Shown: positions 34,395-46,099 of the stretch, one piece after another
How positions within the stretch are numbered: the first letter of the stretch is position 1
Layout of the letters: every line of letters begins with the position of its first letter
Source: Channallabes apus
Lineage: Eukaryota; Chordata; Actinopteri; Siluriformes; Clariidae
DNA: 64,000 nt
Direction: 5' to 3'
Assembly: GCA_030522415.1 (NCBI GenBank)
Contig: CM060109.1
Location: forward strand, 1,149,001-1,213,000
Notes under the pieces: model-generated
Told to the model about the DNA's origin: nothing
What the model saw: the letters and a program-made list of their open reading frames with translations, nothing else
The model's database searches: none
Translations under genes and position numbers: made by a program

Positions 34395-37103
34395 TCTAAA
34401 ATGCAGACCTTTTGCAACACACCAAGAGAGTTTCTTATTATTGTTATCACAGCTGTTTACATTTCTCCATGGGCTAATGCTGAGCCAGCCATGGAGCAGC
34501 TGCATGAAGCTATTAACAGCCAGCTGAATGCCTATACAGGGAGCTGTGGTTGTAGCAGGAGTCTTTAACCATGTGGATTCATAAACTGTGATGCCCACTA
34601 CAAACCAACGTACATCTTACAACCAGAGACAATAATAGATAACAAACTTGAATGGTCACTCAACACAACGGCACTCTACAAAAAAGGACAGAGTCGGTTG
34701 TACTTTTTTCGAAGAAAGTACAATATCTAACACCCCCCTCCTCACCCCCATCTAGCCAAAGTATTAAAACTTCGGACCCTTTTCGGGGAGAAATTGGCAG
34801 TGTGAGAGCTACTGCCAAGTATATCTCCTTGGGTTCAAAGGAACACAGAGAGGCTACAAAATCCCATTGCACATCTGCCTCCAATTCCATGGAACCGGAA
34901 CGAGTGCATTTGTTGACTTATGCAGACTTTGCTGGATATAGGGGCCATAGAATATGTTCCCTGCCGGGAACAAACACAATCAGGCTACTACAGCCGGTAT
35001 TTCTTGGTTCCAAAAAAATTAAGTATCGGGTCCTTTACCTGTATCGGGTCCTTCCATTTGGCCTAGCAACTCGCAAAGATATTAGAAACATGGATGCTGC
35101 TCTGGTTCCTATATGGTTCCAGGTCATCTGTAATTTGAATTATATACACAACTTACTCAGTCTCAGGAGCTAACACTTCAACATCGGCATGTCATCCTAG
35201 CTCATCTTAAATCTCTAGGGTTGAGACTCAACGCCCATAAAAGTATTGTCTCTCCTGCTCACAGAACAGTGTACTTGGGGGTCGTATGAGATTCGATCAG
35301 AATACAGGCACAACTGTCTCCTGTAAGTCCATTTTTATGTACCCTAAGTTACATCTAACTAGGCCAGAAAGTGACTATTCGTTACTTTCAGAAAATTCTA
35401 GGTCTCATGGCAGGTGTATCCATGGTGATACCCTTGGGCCCAGGGACCCTTTCCTGTTGTGGCTGAAAGCCAGGGGATTTCATCCAAGGGCCAATCGCTG
35501 AGGCAAATCGCCCTAGTATGCGCCAGGGGCTTCGTACCCTTTCTATGTAGTTCAGACCCCAGTTCTGACTTTGGGTCCCACTCTAGGTCTCTGTTGTCAT
35601 CACAGGATGCTAATGACAGAAGTTTTCCTTTATGTTGGGGTGCGGTCTTATATGGCCGCCCAGCTGAAAGAATCTGGAGAGGTCATCTTCTCACCTGGCA
35701 CACCAATTGCCTCAAAAGGATGGATTTTATTTCTGGCCCTGAAATACTTCCTCCAGCTGAGAGGCTACCATTTCCTAGTGCGGGTGGACAACACTATGGT
35801 AGTCTCTTATATATAGATCGCCACAGCATGTGAGCTATCACAGGAGATCGCTTTGGGCATAGGACAAGTTCTTGTCCCTCAGGGCGATCTACATTCTGGG
35901 GCATATGGATGTAAAAAAAACAAGGAGAGAGGGGAGAGAGTGTGGCCACCATTTCGGCTTACCATGTTCTGATTGAGCAGGTTTCCATGAAAGTCACCTG
36001 TTAGTTGAAACCTGTTTTTTATTCGTGGAGCTAAACGGTTGAGGCCACCCACCAGAACAACTGTCCCTTCATGGGACCTAGCTATTGTGCTCGAAGGTTT
36101 GGCTGAGAACCCTTTAGAACCTCTAGAAGCTGTGGCACCAATCCTCACCACCTTCTATTGAGGAACAATTAAGAGCATCTTAAGCAGCTACATAACTGTC
36201 TGGTTTGGGAATTGTGCCATATCGGACCGCAAGACCCTACAGCAGATAGTGAGGGCAGCTGAGAAGATCATCAGGGTCTCTCTCCCCTCTATTGAAGACA
36301 CATACACCACACGCTGCATCCACAAAGCCACTAGCATTGTGGCTGATCGGACACACCCCACTCACTCACTCTTCACCCTCCTGCCATCTGGAAAAAGGTA
36401 CCGAAGCATTCCGGCACTCACATCCAGACTATGTAAAAGTTTTTACCCACAAGTCATCCGTCTCTTCAATACAAAAGGACTGGACTAATAAAACACACAC
36501 ACACACACACACAGAAATCACTCAGACGATCTAAATAACATCAGGACTGAACTGATAAACACACATGCACAAACACTCTGATCTACAACCTTCTCACAAT
36601 TTGTTCATACTGACCTACGTGATCTTCTCTTTTAGCACTATATTGCACAATATTTGTTCTTCCTATTTGCACAAAGTATTTTTAACTCATTGCCGCCACT
36701 TCAGTAATGTCAAATGTTTACTGTTTTTCCTCCCACTACCTCAACTCATAATTCATTACTACAAAACTACTGAAACGTGTTACATTGTTGTGTTTATCAC
36801 TCTGTAGCTCTTTGTTTGCACATTGCACGTGAACTTTGTTGTATGTAGTCTATTGTTGTCTCTTTTTTGTATAGAAATAGTTTTAGGTTAACTTAAAAAA
36901 ATAAATGTAAATCCGTCATATCTAAGGTAGTAAGCTAACTGGGTCTCTTAGTTAGCTAGCTGGTTCCGGCAGAGTTGTGTTGTTAATTTATGTTGTTGCA
37001 CATATGTAGCACCTTGGTCTTGGAGGATCGTTGTTTCGTTTCACTGTGTACTGAACCGTATATGGTTGAAATGACAATAAAAGCCTACTTGACTTGACTT
37101 GAC
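34395..37103 (+). mobile_element. LINE remnant, split by a DIRS fragment
   Basis: 34,395-34,727 carries endonuclease words (VITAVYISPWANAE, with a stop after) and, after an internal deletion, an RT thumb segment (LEWSLNTTAL, RLYFFRRK). The DIRS fragment interrupts here. 36,150-37,103 resumes with YITVWFGNC, VRAAEKIIRVSLPSIED and LLPSGKRYRSI, then a long 3' UTR, AATAAAAG and a TTGAC tail. The family is that of the LINE at 16.74-19.80 kb. Confidence 0.8.
34728..36149 (+). mobile_element. DIRS fragment, plus strand
   Basis: In order it has RT remnants (YRVLPFGLAT, then NYIHNLL where the catalytic YIDD would be), RNase H remnants (KARGFHPRANR, VGVRSYMAAQLKESGEVIF) and a piece of tyrosine recombinase near 36,020-36,110. 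Frames are broken throughout. Compared with the element at 43.5-48.6 kb it lacks gag, most of the recombinase and both terminal repeats. Confidence 0.75.
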
Positions 37104-37659
37104 ACGCTATATTACCTGAAAGAAAAACGTCCTGCATTACTTCTCACCTAAGGAATGGAAAATAGTGGACCATTTCGAATGAATATTTCAAAAGGGGACA
37201 AATTTTGTTATTATGTCATTTGTAAATAACACATTATTACATTAGTAAGTCAACCCAATTTTTCCACTTTTTTTTGTTCTATACTCCTCTTTGTCAACCT
37301 GGCTTTTACGGTATGGTTCATTTTCTTTACCACCCCAGAAGACCTTCTAATCACTCACTCTCACTTTCGTAAAAACAGGGTAACCACAAAAGAACAGTTA
37401 CGCAAAAGTCATCACCATATACAAGCACCCATGTTCAGGTGCAAATACTGGATTTTTAAATGATCTATATAAAGCAAGCATTTTCAGATAAATTGGAATC
37501 ATCTTGAAATGCATTTTGGAAATTGAGGAGGCAATGTAAAATAGCTGCCAGTGTGTGATGTAAATTCACAGGTTTAAAAGTCAAAGTGCATGCAAAATGG
37601 CCGCTTATTCTGACCCTCTCTATGCAGTCATGTGCTGTGTCAGAATGTTAATAGTGAAG
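37104..37659. other. Intergenic, no gene seen
   Basis: AT-rich spacer between the LINE tail and the chromovirus target duplication. Confidence 0.5.
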
Positions 37660-37664
37660 GTAAG

Positions 37665-38349
37665 TGTCACGGGGCTGGTGGGGGGCATGGTGGATCCAAG
37701 TGCAGATGAGACAGTCGAATGGAGCTTGAGTGCTTGTGACCGGGTGGAAATTTTAATGTTTTGACGATAAATCCACGTAGAGATGTGATCAGGGCTAAGC
37801 CTGCTGGAATGCGGAAGCGTGGAGCACCGGCGCGAGCGTGCCGAGGCGGGGAGGGGCGGCGTGGCTTGTAATGATGCTTTGGCTCGCAGGAACGCGGAAG
37901 CACGCAGAGCAGGCACGTAATCCAACTTTATGCCGGTAAGAACCACAGCGGCGTGAGTTTGGCGAGGAGCGAAGATAAGTCATAGTCGTGAAGCGGGCGA
38001 GGGTCAAAGCCGGTGAAGAGAGAAGAACTCCGTGATCCAAACTCGTGGTCGATGGCAGGTAAGCAGTCGGTAACGGAAAATCCCCAAATGTGTTTAAATC
38101 CAAAATTGAAAGGCGAGGTCGTGGTCAAAGAGGCGAAGCGAGGTCGGTACTTGGCAGGCTGAGACGAGAGATAACGCTGGTGAATTGAGGCTGAGAAGGC
38201 ACACAATAAACTGGCAAGGTGGTGGTGACAACGTGTGGCTTAAATAGTTATGGGAGGTGATTACTGATAGGATGCAGGTGTGTCGAGAGCGGGAAGTACA
38301 GGAGTGCTCTGGTGATCATGGCGGGGCTGTCGCTTGACGTGGCGTGACA
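37665..38349 (-). repeat. 3' LTR of the deleted chromovirus
   Basis: On the minus strand it begins TGTCACGCCACG and ends GCCCCGTGACA. The terminal inverted TGTCACG/CGTGACA and the flanking GTAAG fix both borders. The plus- and minus-strand frames inside it are not genes. Confidence 0.85.
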
Positions 38350-38938
38350 GTACCCTCCCCCTTATGAACGCCCCCAGGCGTTCTAACAGGTGCCTCGGGC
38401 TGGAGTCTGTGAAAGTCGGTGATCAGAGAACGGTCTAGGATGAATCTTGCGGGTACCCAACTTCTCTCTTCAGGACCGTAACCCTCCCAGTCTACTAAGT
38501 ATTGGAGACCACGCCCACGGCGGAGAGACTTGAGGAGTCTGTGGACAGTGAAGGCTTCACCACCGTCTATGAGTCGGGGGGGTGGGTGGAGGGGGCGCAG
38601 ACAGTGGGCAGGAGGCCAGACGGCGAATCTGGGAGACGTGGAAAGTGGGGTTAATTCGGCGCATGGTAAGAGGTAGCGATAGTCGGACAGAACATGGATT
38701 GATAATGCGGTTGATAGTGAAGGGCCCCACAAACCTTGGAGAGAGCTTCTTTGAGGTGGTCTTGAGTGGAAGGTCCCGTGTAGAAAGCATGACCCTTTGG
38801 CCAACGCGATACCTGGGAGCTGATGATCGATGACAGTTAGCTTGACGTTGGAAGGTCCTCACGGTATGCAAAAGTTGATTGCGGTCCCGCTGCCAGGTTC
38901 TCTTGCAGCGACGGACAAAAGTTAGGGCTGAGGGAGTC
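38350..38938 (-). pseudogene. Chromovirus integrase C-terminus and chromodomain
   Basis: Two overlapping frames on the minus strand cover the end of integrase. 38,557-38,871 carries the C-terminal domain ([39 protein letters not shown]). 38,316-38,804 carries the chromodomain ([20 protein letters not shown]). They are in different frames, so one frameshift lies between. The chromodomain core is identical in wording to that at about 14,010-14,050, so both belong to one chromovirus family. The zinc finger and catalytic core are gone. Confidence 0.85.
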
Positions 38939-39062
38939 TGTCGAGAGCGGGAAGTACAGGAGTGCTCTGGTGATCATGGCGGGGCTGTGGCTTGACGTGG
39001 CGTGACAGTAAGAGCATTTCCACACAGTGTCATACACGTTTGGGACTAAACATCCATAAGTA

Positions 39063-39650
39063 AACCACTTGTTATTATCTTCATGGAAAAGTGGAACCAT
39101 CCTCAGTCACCACACGCATCCCAGGCAGACCACACGGGGCATTCATGCGGCAAGATCTCCAACCAGATGCAGGACACCAGGACGAGTCAGACAGCTCCAG
39201 AGAGAGAGAAGAAGAAAGAAGAGAAGAGAAATAATAGAAAGAAAGAAGAGAAGGAGAGATGGCAGTTAGGTATGGACACAGTAAGACAATGTATAATGTG
39301 AATGTATATTTAGTGCAGAGTGCAAGCAGGGACTCCGGCATTACTGAATATGACAGCATAACTAAAAGGGAGAGCCAGAAGGAAACACAGATACAGTATG
39401 AGGGCTCCCTAAGAGGTAAAGCTCCAATCACTTCACTGTCAACAAACTTGAGTGATCAATAAGAGTGGGGAAGACAAGAAGATAGGGGCAATGTGCCCTT
39501 ATTATCTGGTTCTAGTGAGGACTCTCGTTTCTGCATCCTGGACAACCTGAAGCTTGCTTATACACCTAGTTGAACAGCTAGAAAGTAAGCCATTACAATA
39601 GTCCAAACTAAAGGTGATCAAATCAGGAACTAGTTTTTCTGCATGTTTTA
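39063..39650 (-). mobile_element. L2-like LINE 3' fragment, copy e
   Basis: The minus-strand frame 39,502-39,693 contains the RT C-terminal words LITFSLDYCNGLLSSC and VLTRTR. The lower part matches the 3' UTR variant seen in copies a and c (ACACGGGGCATTCATGCG, CACCAGGACGAGTCAGACAG). It is truncated at both ends. Confidence 0.7.
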
Positions 39651-40095
39651 TAATAACAGTATTGTCCTTGCTGAATTGTGTTGTTAGCTGCATCAGAAGC
39701 CTGGAAAAGTGGAATGCACTTTGTACCTACCTTCAGACCTTTCCAACTTGGGTGTCCACTTGAAGACTAAGCTCCTGCTGGTATAGATCTTAAGGTCACT
39801 GAGGCATGCAAACCCCCTGACCACAATAAGGTGGAAATCCCTCAGGGAGGAAACTGAAAAGTTTTTTAATAAATTAATAAAACAAAATAAAATAAAATAT
39901 CCTTAATCCAGATTTTATCAATCAACGACATAATATTCATCTTAGCTGGATTGTCTAATTCTTAAAAACGTTTAACCTAAAGTAAGAATTAACACACTAT
40001 AACCATAATATTTACAAAACTGAAAGCTTTTCTTTTGAATAATAAAAAAAAAGTTATAGCAGATGGGCTATAGAACAATTCATATTATGTTTTTT
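39645..40095 (+). repeat. Partial third copy of arm-A sequence
   Basis: It matches 57,058-57,425 of the right arm in the same orientation: TAACAGTATTGT...TTGCTGAATTGTGTTG, then GACCACAATAAGGTGG, CTTAATCCAGATTTTATCAA, AACGTTTAACCTAAAGTAAG and CAGATGGGCTAT. About 110 unrelated bases are inserted between the first two words. So this part of the arms is a dispersed repeat. Confidence 0.75.
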
Positions 40096-40453
40096 AAAAA
40101 TATATTTGTATATATTTTTTTATTTCTTTTATAATAAATGAACAGCTCTCTTCTCTCCAATCCACTCTTGCCACGTCTTGACTCATTTGCATATACGGAC
40201 GGTGATTGGATGTTTACCGAGGGCTCAGGGGAGGAGAGTGTGTGTGTTTGTGTGTGTGCGTGCGCTGTAGCCTGTGAATGAATAGCGAAGAGATGGATAC
40301 TTGAGGGAAATCTAATACCGTATTGTGTAGTGTCCCTTTTTCGCAGGATTTTTCCGCTACCGCAGATCATTTTATCAACTTGTAATATATTCATTTTATG
40401 TGTATATTAACATGTGCTTTCTCAACATTTAAAAAAATTTGATTTGAGGGGGC

Positions 40454-40662
40454 AAGACATTTATTTGGGCCAGGGGTAGCTCAGTGATTAAGGCATTGGA
40501 CTACGGTTCGGAAGATCCCAGGTTCAAACCCCACAACCACCAAGTTGCCACTGTTGGGTCCTTGAGCAAGGCCCTTAACCCTTAACTGCTCAGTTGTGTA
40601 ATGAGATACAAATGTAAGTCGCTCTGGATAAGAGCGTCTGCCAAATGCCTAAATGTAAATGT
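40454..40662 (+). mobile_element. tRNA-derived SINE with conserved fish core
   Basis: The A box (GTAGCTCAGTGATTAAGGC) and B box (GGTTCAAACCC) are clear. The core TTGAGCAAGGCCCTTAACCC and the tail GCTCTGGATAAGAGCGTCTG ending AAATGTAAATGTA are typical of V-SINE-like fish elements. A 12-bp repeat ATTTGAGGGGGC at 40,442-40,453 and 40,663-40,674 is the likely target duplication. Confidence 0.75.
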
Positions 40663-40719
40663 ATTTGAGGGGGCGCTGCCCCCTCTTGCCCCCCGTAGAG
40701 CCGGCCTCACCGCTGAGTC

Positions 40720-40935
40720 TCCTGACATGAATCCCATTGAAATGGTGTGGCATGCTCTGAAAGACTATATTCGAAAAGAAGCAAAACCGACTACAAAATA
40801 TGATTTAATTACTGCCATTAATAAATTCTGGTTTGAGTTACTTACAGAAGAGGCATGTAACAAATGCATAAATACGTTGTTTAAAGTCCTTCCAGTAGTG
40901 GTTAAAAATCAGGCTGGACACACAGGAATGTAACT
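40720..40935 (+). pseudogene. Tc1/mariner-type transposase C-terminus
   Basis: Within the frame 40,601-40,933 the segment SPDMNPIEMVWHALKDYIR is the C-terminal signature of Tc1/mariner transposases, in which the DDE catalytic domain ends. It runs on through KPTTKYDLITAINKFW to the usual end. The catalytic part, N-terminus and terminal repeats are absent. The start of the frame lies in the SINE tail, so the true transposase portion begins about 40,715. It is a fragment with no expected activity. Confidence 0.75.
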
Positions 40936-42128
40936 GAACACTGCATTTATGACCCCACAAATAAAAGCTTTGAGATGATATAAATGTTTGTTGTGTTTAT
41001 TTGAATATATTCAGTAAATTTATGAATTACACTCAAGTATCAAATCCAACTATGAAGTCTGATTTAATTGTTACAATTAAACATTTTATATTTACTTATG
41101 TTTATTTTTCTACTTATGTTAATGGTTTGCTGGCGAAACCTCTCAATTCTGTGAATTCCCCCATCAGCGAAACCATCAGCGGTTTGATAACTTCACACCA
41201 ATGAAAGGTGAGAAGGGGGATTACAGTAACGGTGTAACAGTAGCGATTGTACTTTTCAAATGTAACCTATACGTATCTACAATATAAGCATATTTAACTA
41301 CTTCAGCAGTGAATTAGAAACTTGGTCAGTCTGGCTTTTAGATAAAGTCCTTCAGAGCAAGCATTGTATAAATATAATATATATGAAAAAGAATGTAATA
41401 TAAAATAAAATAAATAAATATATAACATAAATGGTTAATGATAATAAAATCAGACTTAATAGTTGGATTTGATACTTTTCTTTGTATTTACTGTATAGAC
41501 ATCGTATTATGCTTTCTCTGTTATTAATCTCTATATATATATTCTCTAATTATGACTTGAATAAATCGGCTCACATCGGAGTGTGTTGGAAAAGCGAGGA
41601 CTATAGTCTATATATTTGTGTTTGTTGTTTTCCTTGGGGGTGGGGTGTATATGTCTGCATTTTATCTATAACTCGTGTGTGTGTGCACGGAGAGTTTATG
41701 TGTGTGCACACGGAGAGTTTATGAGTGTGTTTGTGACGCTACTTTACACTGATCAGCAGTCGACGCCCCGCCATACCCAGCAGATCAAAGGGGCAGTTAT
41801 CGGCTATGACACGTTGAAGGAGAACTTAATAGTTCTAAAAAATAGTGTAAATGTCTGCAACAATCACTAACCATTAAAATGTTTTTTTTGTAATTAAACA
41901 CGAATATATTAATTATATTTTCTTTATACATAATATTTCCAATATATGGTACTTTTACTATGCTGAAGTACCATTTAAAACTATTTATTCATTTATCTTT
42001 TATTTACTTACTTAATAACTAGCGAATGCTTTTTTAGGGCTCTAAAAGTATGAATGACAATGGAATAGAACGTGAGAGGTGACGCCCTTGCACCGGTCAC
42101 ACACACACACATTATATATTTATAATAT

Positions 42129-42130
<2 letters not shown>
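40936..42130. other. Intergenic, AT-rich
   Basis: No gene seen. Frames near 41,482-41,870 are GT-rich low-complexity artefacts. Confidence 0.5.

Positions 42131-42200
<70 letters not shown>
42131..42200. repeat. (AT)n microsatellite
   Basis: About 70 bases of almost perfect AT alternation, directly beside the B1 repeat. Confidence 0.95.
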
Positions 42201-42202
<2 letters not shown>

Positions 42203-42230
42203 GTGTTTAATTAAATTCTTAAATCATCGT

Positions 42231-43506
42231 GTTCACCCATGCACTGAAAAAAAGAACTTGTAAGATTTACTTGATAAAATCCTCGTAACAATTTGCACAC
42301 ATAGATTTTAAGTAAATTATATTGCTCCAATATTAAGTAAAACTCACCCGTAATTATCAGGTAAAATCTACTTAACAATTAAATTAACAATAAAAGAATT
42401 CAAGTAAAAGTTACATAATTATATTTAATGCACAAATTAGATTTATTAAAAATAATCAAGTAAAGTTAATTAATTGTTGTATCAGCAGGAACCTTGATTT
42501 TATGAAATTAAATCTTACTATCATTTTGTTTTGTGAGATTTTCCCTTACTTGGTTTTATCAATTTATATCACTCCCTATAATAATGTAAACATTGCTAAT
42601 TTATGTTTTGGAAAGAAACTTAAGTAATTATTTCATCTATATCTTTCATAAATCACACAACTAAAATATAATTAAACAGTTTATTCACCAACATTACGAA
42701 ATATTTGTGACATTCACAGTCTAGATACAGGTTGTCTTTTTAATAAAAGTGCATTCAGCTAAATTTTGCATCCATAGAAACAACTGCACGGCACCAGGGC
42801 CTGAAATACTTGTTTTAAACAAAATTGTGTAAAATAATAATAATAAATAAAATACAGCATTCGTATAGAAATAAAATAAATACAGCAGAAAATACATTAA
42901 ACAAAATGTAGAATATACCTTAAAACTTAATAGCCCTCTGAAGCAGTGTAGTTGCAACATTCAGCACTCTGGACTATTACACTTAAAAGTATGCCATTGA
43001 AACCTTAACGCATTAAAACATTTTAAGCTGAACATGTAAACACTGAACATGGAAAGACTTGTAGTCAAGCCAAATCAAATGTTTTAAGATGATAACTTCA
43101 TCTTTAAAGCTTGCACTTTTGGTGATAGCTTAATCCCATCAAGTTCTAAAAGAACTTTCTGAAATAGCTCAAATGTGTAGCGCAGTGCTCGGAGCTACTG
43201 CCACATTCTTGCAAAATTTCCTTTCCTTCAAGGATTATGGATACACCAACCGGTTCTTCCCCTTCGACAGCACGGACGACAAGGATTTTAAGAATGTGCA
43301 AACTGGCATCACTTCGTCTGTCCTCCTGCATAAAATTTGCAAGAAAATAAATAATTTATTTTGAGAAACAAAAAAATCTGAATTGCTTCAATCTGTGCTG
43401 ACTTCATTTCACAGAGAAAAAAAATAATAAAAATAATTGATAATAAAAAATGACCATCACTTCATATACTTCAGATTGTTAAACTTGGGTTAAATTGCTT
43501 TAGCAA
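42231..43506 (-). repeat. Inverted repeat copy B1
   Basis: This block is the reverse complement of 59,974-61,844 apart from the solo LTR present only in B2. The shared borders are GTTCACCCATGCACTG at the low end and GCTTTAGCAA at the high end. The first 300 bases look like an AT-rich MITE (AACTTGTAAGATTTACTTG). The rest is intron, last exon and 3' flank of a SAMD3-like gene. Confidence 0.85.
43084..43325 (-). pseudogene. Last exon of a SAMD3-like gene, B1 copy
   Basis: After an AG acceptor (TTTTATGCAG on the minus strand) the exon reads EDRRSDASLHILKILV, then GVSIILEGKEILQECG and THLSYFRKFF before a stop. Compared with the B2 copy a single T is missing in the run of Ts within the LSYF codons. 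That shifts the frame; the expected C-terminus (KLSPKVQ-type) follows in another frame. The family, as I know it, is a fish-expanded group annotated as sterile alpha motif domain-containing 3-like, of unknown function. A middle segment of the family consensus is also missing in both B copies. Confidence 0.55.
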
Positions 43507-43513
43507 ATTAAAA

Positions 43514-43605
43514 AACCTCGGTCAGGTGACCTCATCGGATTAGATCAGGTGGAGGTTATAAATACCGGAAAGCCGGCAACAAAACCTCAGGTTATTTGTC
43601 TGAAT
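43514..43605 (+). repeat. DIRS inverted terminal repeat, left
   Basis: It contains CCTCGGTCAGGTGAC and TATAAATA (43,557-43,564). The inverted partner is 48,388-48,479. Confidence 0.85.
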
Positions 43606-43696
43606 GGACGTCTGGTGACATGGTAGTGCGGCGTTCGGACGCAGCATCTCGTTCCCACCTCTCAGGGAACAGGGTTACAGGAAAGTAACCCGAGAC

Positions 43697-43747
43697 GTTC
43701 CCTTTTCGAGGCTTCACTCAATGCTGCGTTAGAACGCTTATGGGAAC
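43697..43747. repeat. DIRS internal complementary sequence, left member
   Basis: The 51 bases from GTTCCC to GGGAAC are the exact reverse complement of 48,542-48,592. The sequence just outside (43,640-43,697) recurs inverted at 50,674-50,735 and in both orientations at 61,842-62,156. Confidence 0.9.
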
Positions 43748-43831
43748 GAGAATACCAATGCCGCCGCACTACAGGTGTCTGGACCCCAAGGTTGTGTAGA
43801 GTGTGCGCACAAGACCGAGAAGGTCTCAGAT

Positions 43832-45060
43832 TCATGTCCGGGAAGCTGACCCGAGGACTCGTGAGCCCGGAGTGGCATGGACATCCAGACTATAAAATCT
43901 TATAAATGTGTGCGGAGAGGACCAACCCGCCGCGTCACACACTTGTTGCAGGGGAGTACCTCTTGCAAGAGCAATAGATGAGGCGACCCCTCTGGTTGAA
44001 TGAGCCCTGACTCCTAGGGGCGAAGTGAGTCTACGCACCTCGTAGGAGAGGGCAATAGCATCTCTCACCCAGTGTGACAGAGTATATGTGGTGGCGGCCG
44101 CCCCCCGGTTGTGGCCTCCATAGCATATAAAGAGTTGCTCTGACTTACGCCACTGGCTGGTGCGGTAGACATAAGCCTGAAGAGCACGTACTGGGCACAG
44201 TAGGTGAAGTTTCTCCTGTTCCGAATCCGCAAAAGGCGGAGGACAGAAGGCTTCCAGGACGACAGGGTACATGGTTGAGAAAGGAACTTTCGGTAGATAG
44301 TTTGGGTGAGGATGCAGAATGGCCTTGACTAGCCCAGGGGCAAAGTCCAGGCAAGATGGGGAGACTGACAATGCACGCAGGTCTCCGATCCTCTTTAGAG
44401 AGGTGATGGCCATAAGAAGAACCATCTTGAGAGTCAGAAGCTTGTCGGGCGCTGACTCTAGCGGTTCAAAAGGAGGGTCGATCAGACCTTCGAGCACGAT
44501 AGATAAATCCCATGAGGGAGCCGTGACTCTAGTGGGTGGCCTCAACCGTTTAGCTCCACGAATGAAACGGGCAACTAAAGGGTGATTTCCCACAGTAACC
44601 CCTTCAGTCAGGACGTGGCAGGCTGAAATAGCGGCCACGTACGGTCTGAGGGTACTAGGGCACAAGCCCGAGGACAATTTCTCTTGCAGGAATTCCAGCA
44701 CTGAAACGATTTGGCAGTGGATTGGGTCCACCTGCTTTGCCATGCACCAGCTCTCGAATACCTTCCATTTGAAGGCATAAATCCTTCTAGTGGAGGGAGC
44801 CCTAGCACTTAAGATGGTGTCAATTACGCCGGCTGAAAGGCCGGCTTGACTCAATTGGTCCCATTCAGGGGCCAAGCGTGAAGGTTCCAGAGCTCGGGCC
44901 GGGGATGAAATATTGTCCCCTGCGCCTGAGATAGAAGATCCCTCCTCACTGGAATCATCCAAGGTGAGCCGTCGAGGAGCGATATTATCTCTGAGAACCA
45001 TACTCGGTCCGGCCAACAGGGCGCTATCAATAAGAGTCGCAAACCGTGTTGACGGACCCT
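43832..45060 (-). CDS. DIRS tyrosine recombinase
   Basis: The C-terminal part of a 715-codon frame (43,832-45,979) is a DIRS-type tyrosine recombinase, which joins the circular cDNA to the genome. The true recombinase starts around RALEPSRLAPEWDQLSQ; codons before that overlap the RNase H ORF in another frame and look like its shadow. Motifs seen are APSTRRIYAFKWKVFESWC (core-binding domain), the box A Arg in SLKRIGDLRAL, HSTR with His 660 and Arg 663, and Tyr 696 in FIRFYSLDV. The R-H-R-Y set is complete and there is no stop, so this is the only DIRS gene here that looks intact. Confidence 0.85.
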
Positions 45061-46095
45061 CGCCAGGACTCCCGGGAGCAGAGCTATCGGAGGGTACGCA
45101 TAGAGGCGTAAATTGGGCCACGTATGGGCCATCGCGTCCAGACCCAGGGGAGCTGGATGAGTCAGAGAGTAGTAGATGGGACATTGTGCAGTCTCCTGTG
45201 AGGCAAAGAGGTCCACTTCTGCTGTAGAGAATCTCTCCCAGATTTGAGTGACTACTTCGGGGTGGATTTTCCATTCCCCGTGATTCACAGCTTGTCTGGA
45301 CAGAAAGTCTGCTCCCACATTCCTGTAACCTGGAATGTGAATTGCCCTGAGGGACAGGAACTTGTCCTGAGCCCAGAGCAGAACCTGATGTGCTAGCTGG
45401 TTCAAGCGTCGCGAACGCAGGCCGCCCTGGCGATTTATGTAGGAGACTACCGATGTGCTGTCCACCCGCACTAGGACATGGTAGCCTCTCAGGTGCTGGA
45501 GGAAATGCTGTAGAGCTAAAAATAGAGCCATCATTTCGAGGCAATTGATGTGCCATGCGAAAAGGTGGCCTCTCCAGACACCTTGGGCTGGACGGCCATC
45601 CAAGACCGCGCCCCAGCCGGTAAGGAAAGCGTCTGTCGTTAGCATTTTGCGACGACAAGACGGACCTAGAGTGGGACTCAAGGCGAGAAACCGGGGTCTG
45701 AACCACATAGAAAGGGTACGAAGTCCTTTGCGCATAACCCTTATCCGCCTTCGGGGATTTGTTCTCGTGTGAATTCCCCTGGCTCTTAACCACAGCTGAA
45801 AAGCTCTCATGTGCAGGAGAGCCAAGGGAATCACCATGGACGCAGCTGCCATGAGGCCTAAACATTTTTGTAAGTGATGTACAGTCACTTCTTGGTCCAG
45901 TCTGATTTCCTTCAGAGCGTTGTTTATGGATTCGATGCGAGCAGGAGACAGATGTGCCTGTATAGCGATCGAATTCCACCTGACGCCCAAGTAGGTTGTC
46001 ACTTGTGCTGGAAAGAGAACGCTTTTCGTGGCATTGAGTCTCAATCCCAGCGAGTGAAGATGAGCTAGGACGACATCCCGGTGTCGAAGTGCTAG
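44851..46095 (-). pseudogene. DIRS RT C-terminus and RNase H
   Basis: The open frame 44,851-46,044 (397 residues) starts just after the RT catalytic site, with RLNATKSVLFPAQVTTYLGV and the thumb. The RNase H follows: TDAFLTGWGAVLDG, CLEMMALFLAL, VLVRVDSTSVVSYINRQGG, HIPGYRNVGADFLSR. Its acidic residues seem present. The last third (PEVVTQIWERFSTAEVDLFAS onward) is the DIRS-typical extension overlapping the recombinase frame. It is out of frame with the RT N-terminal part because of a small deletion near 46,100. Confidence 0.85.
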
Positions 46096-46099
46096 CTGC

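Larger units (their letters stand above)
37665..39007 (-). mobile_element. Chromovirus with a large internal deletion
   Basis: A 5-bp duplication GTAAG flanks the element (37,660-37,664 and 39,008-39,012). On the minus strand it has only the first 69 bases of the 5' LTR (39,007-38,939), then the integrase C-terminus and chromodomain, a polypurine tract near 38,355, and a full 3' LTR (38,349-37,665, 685 bp). The deletion removed the rest of the 5' LTR, gag, protease, RT, RNase H and most of integrase. Confidence 0.85.

Noticed and set aside
37620..38206. Four overlapping minus-strand frames of 78-108 residues
   Set aside because: They lie entirely in the chromovirus LTR and have no domain.
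45061..45979. N-terminal half of the 715-codon minus-strand frame as part of the recombinase
   Set aside because: It overlaps the well-conserved RNase H frame and reads as its shadow (Ser/Pro-rich, no domain).
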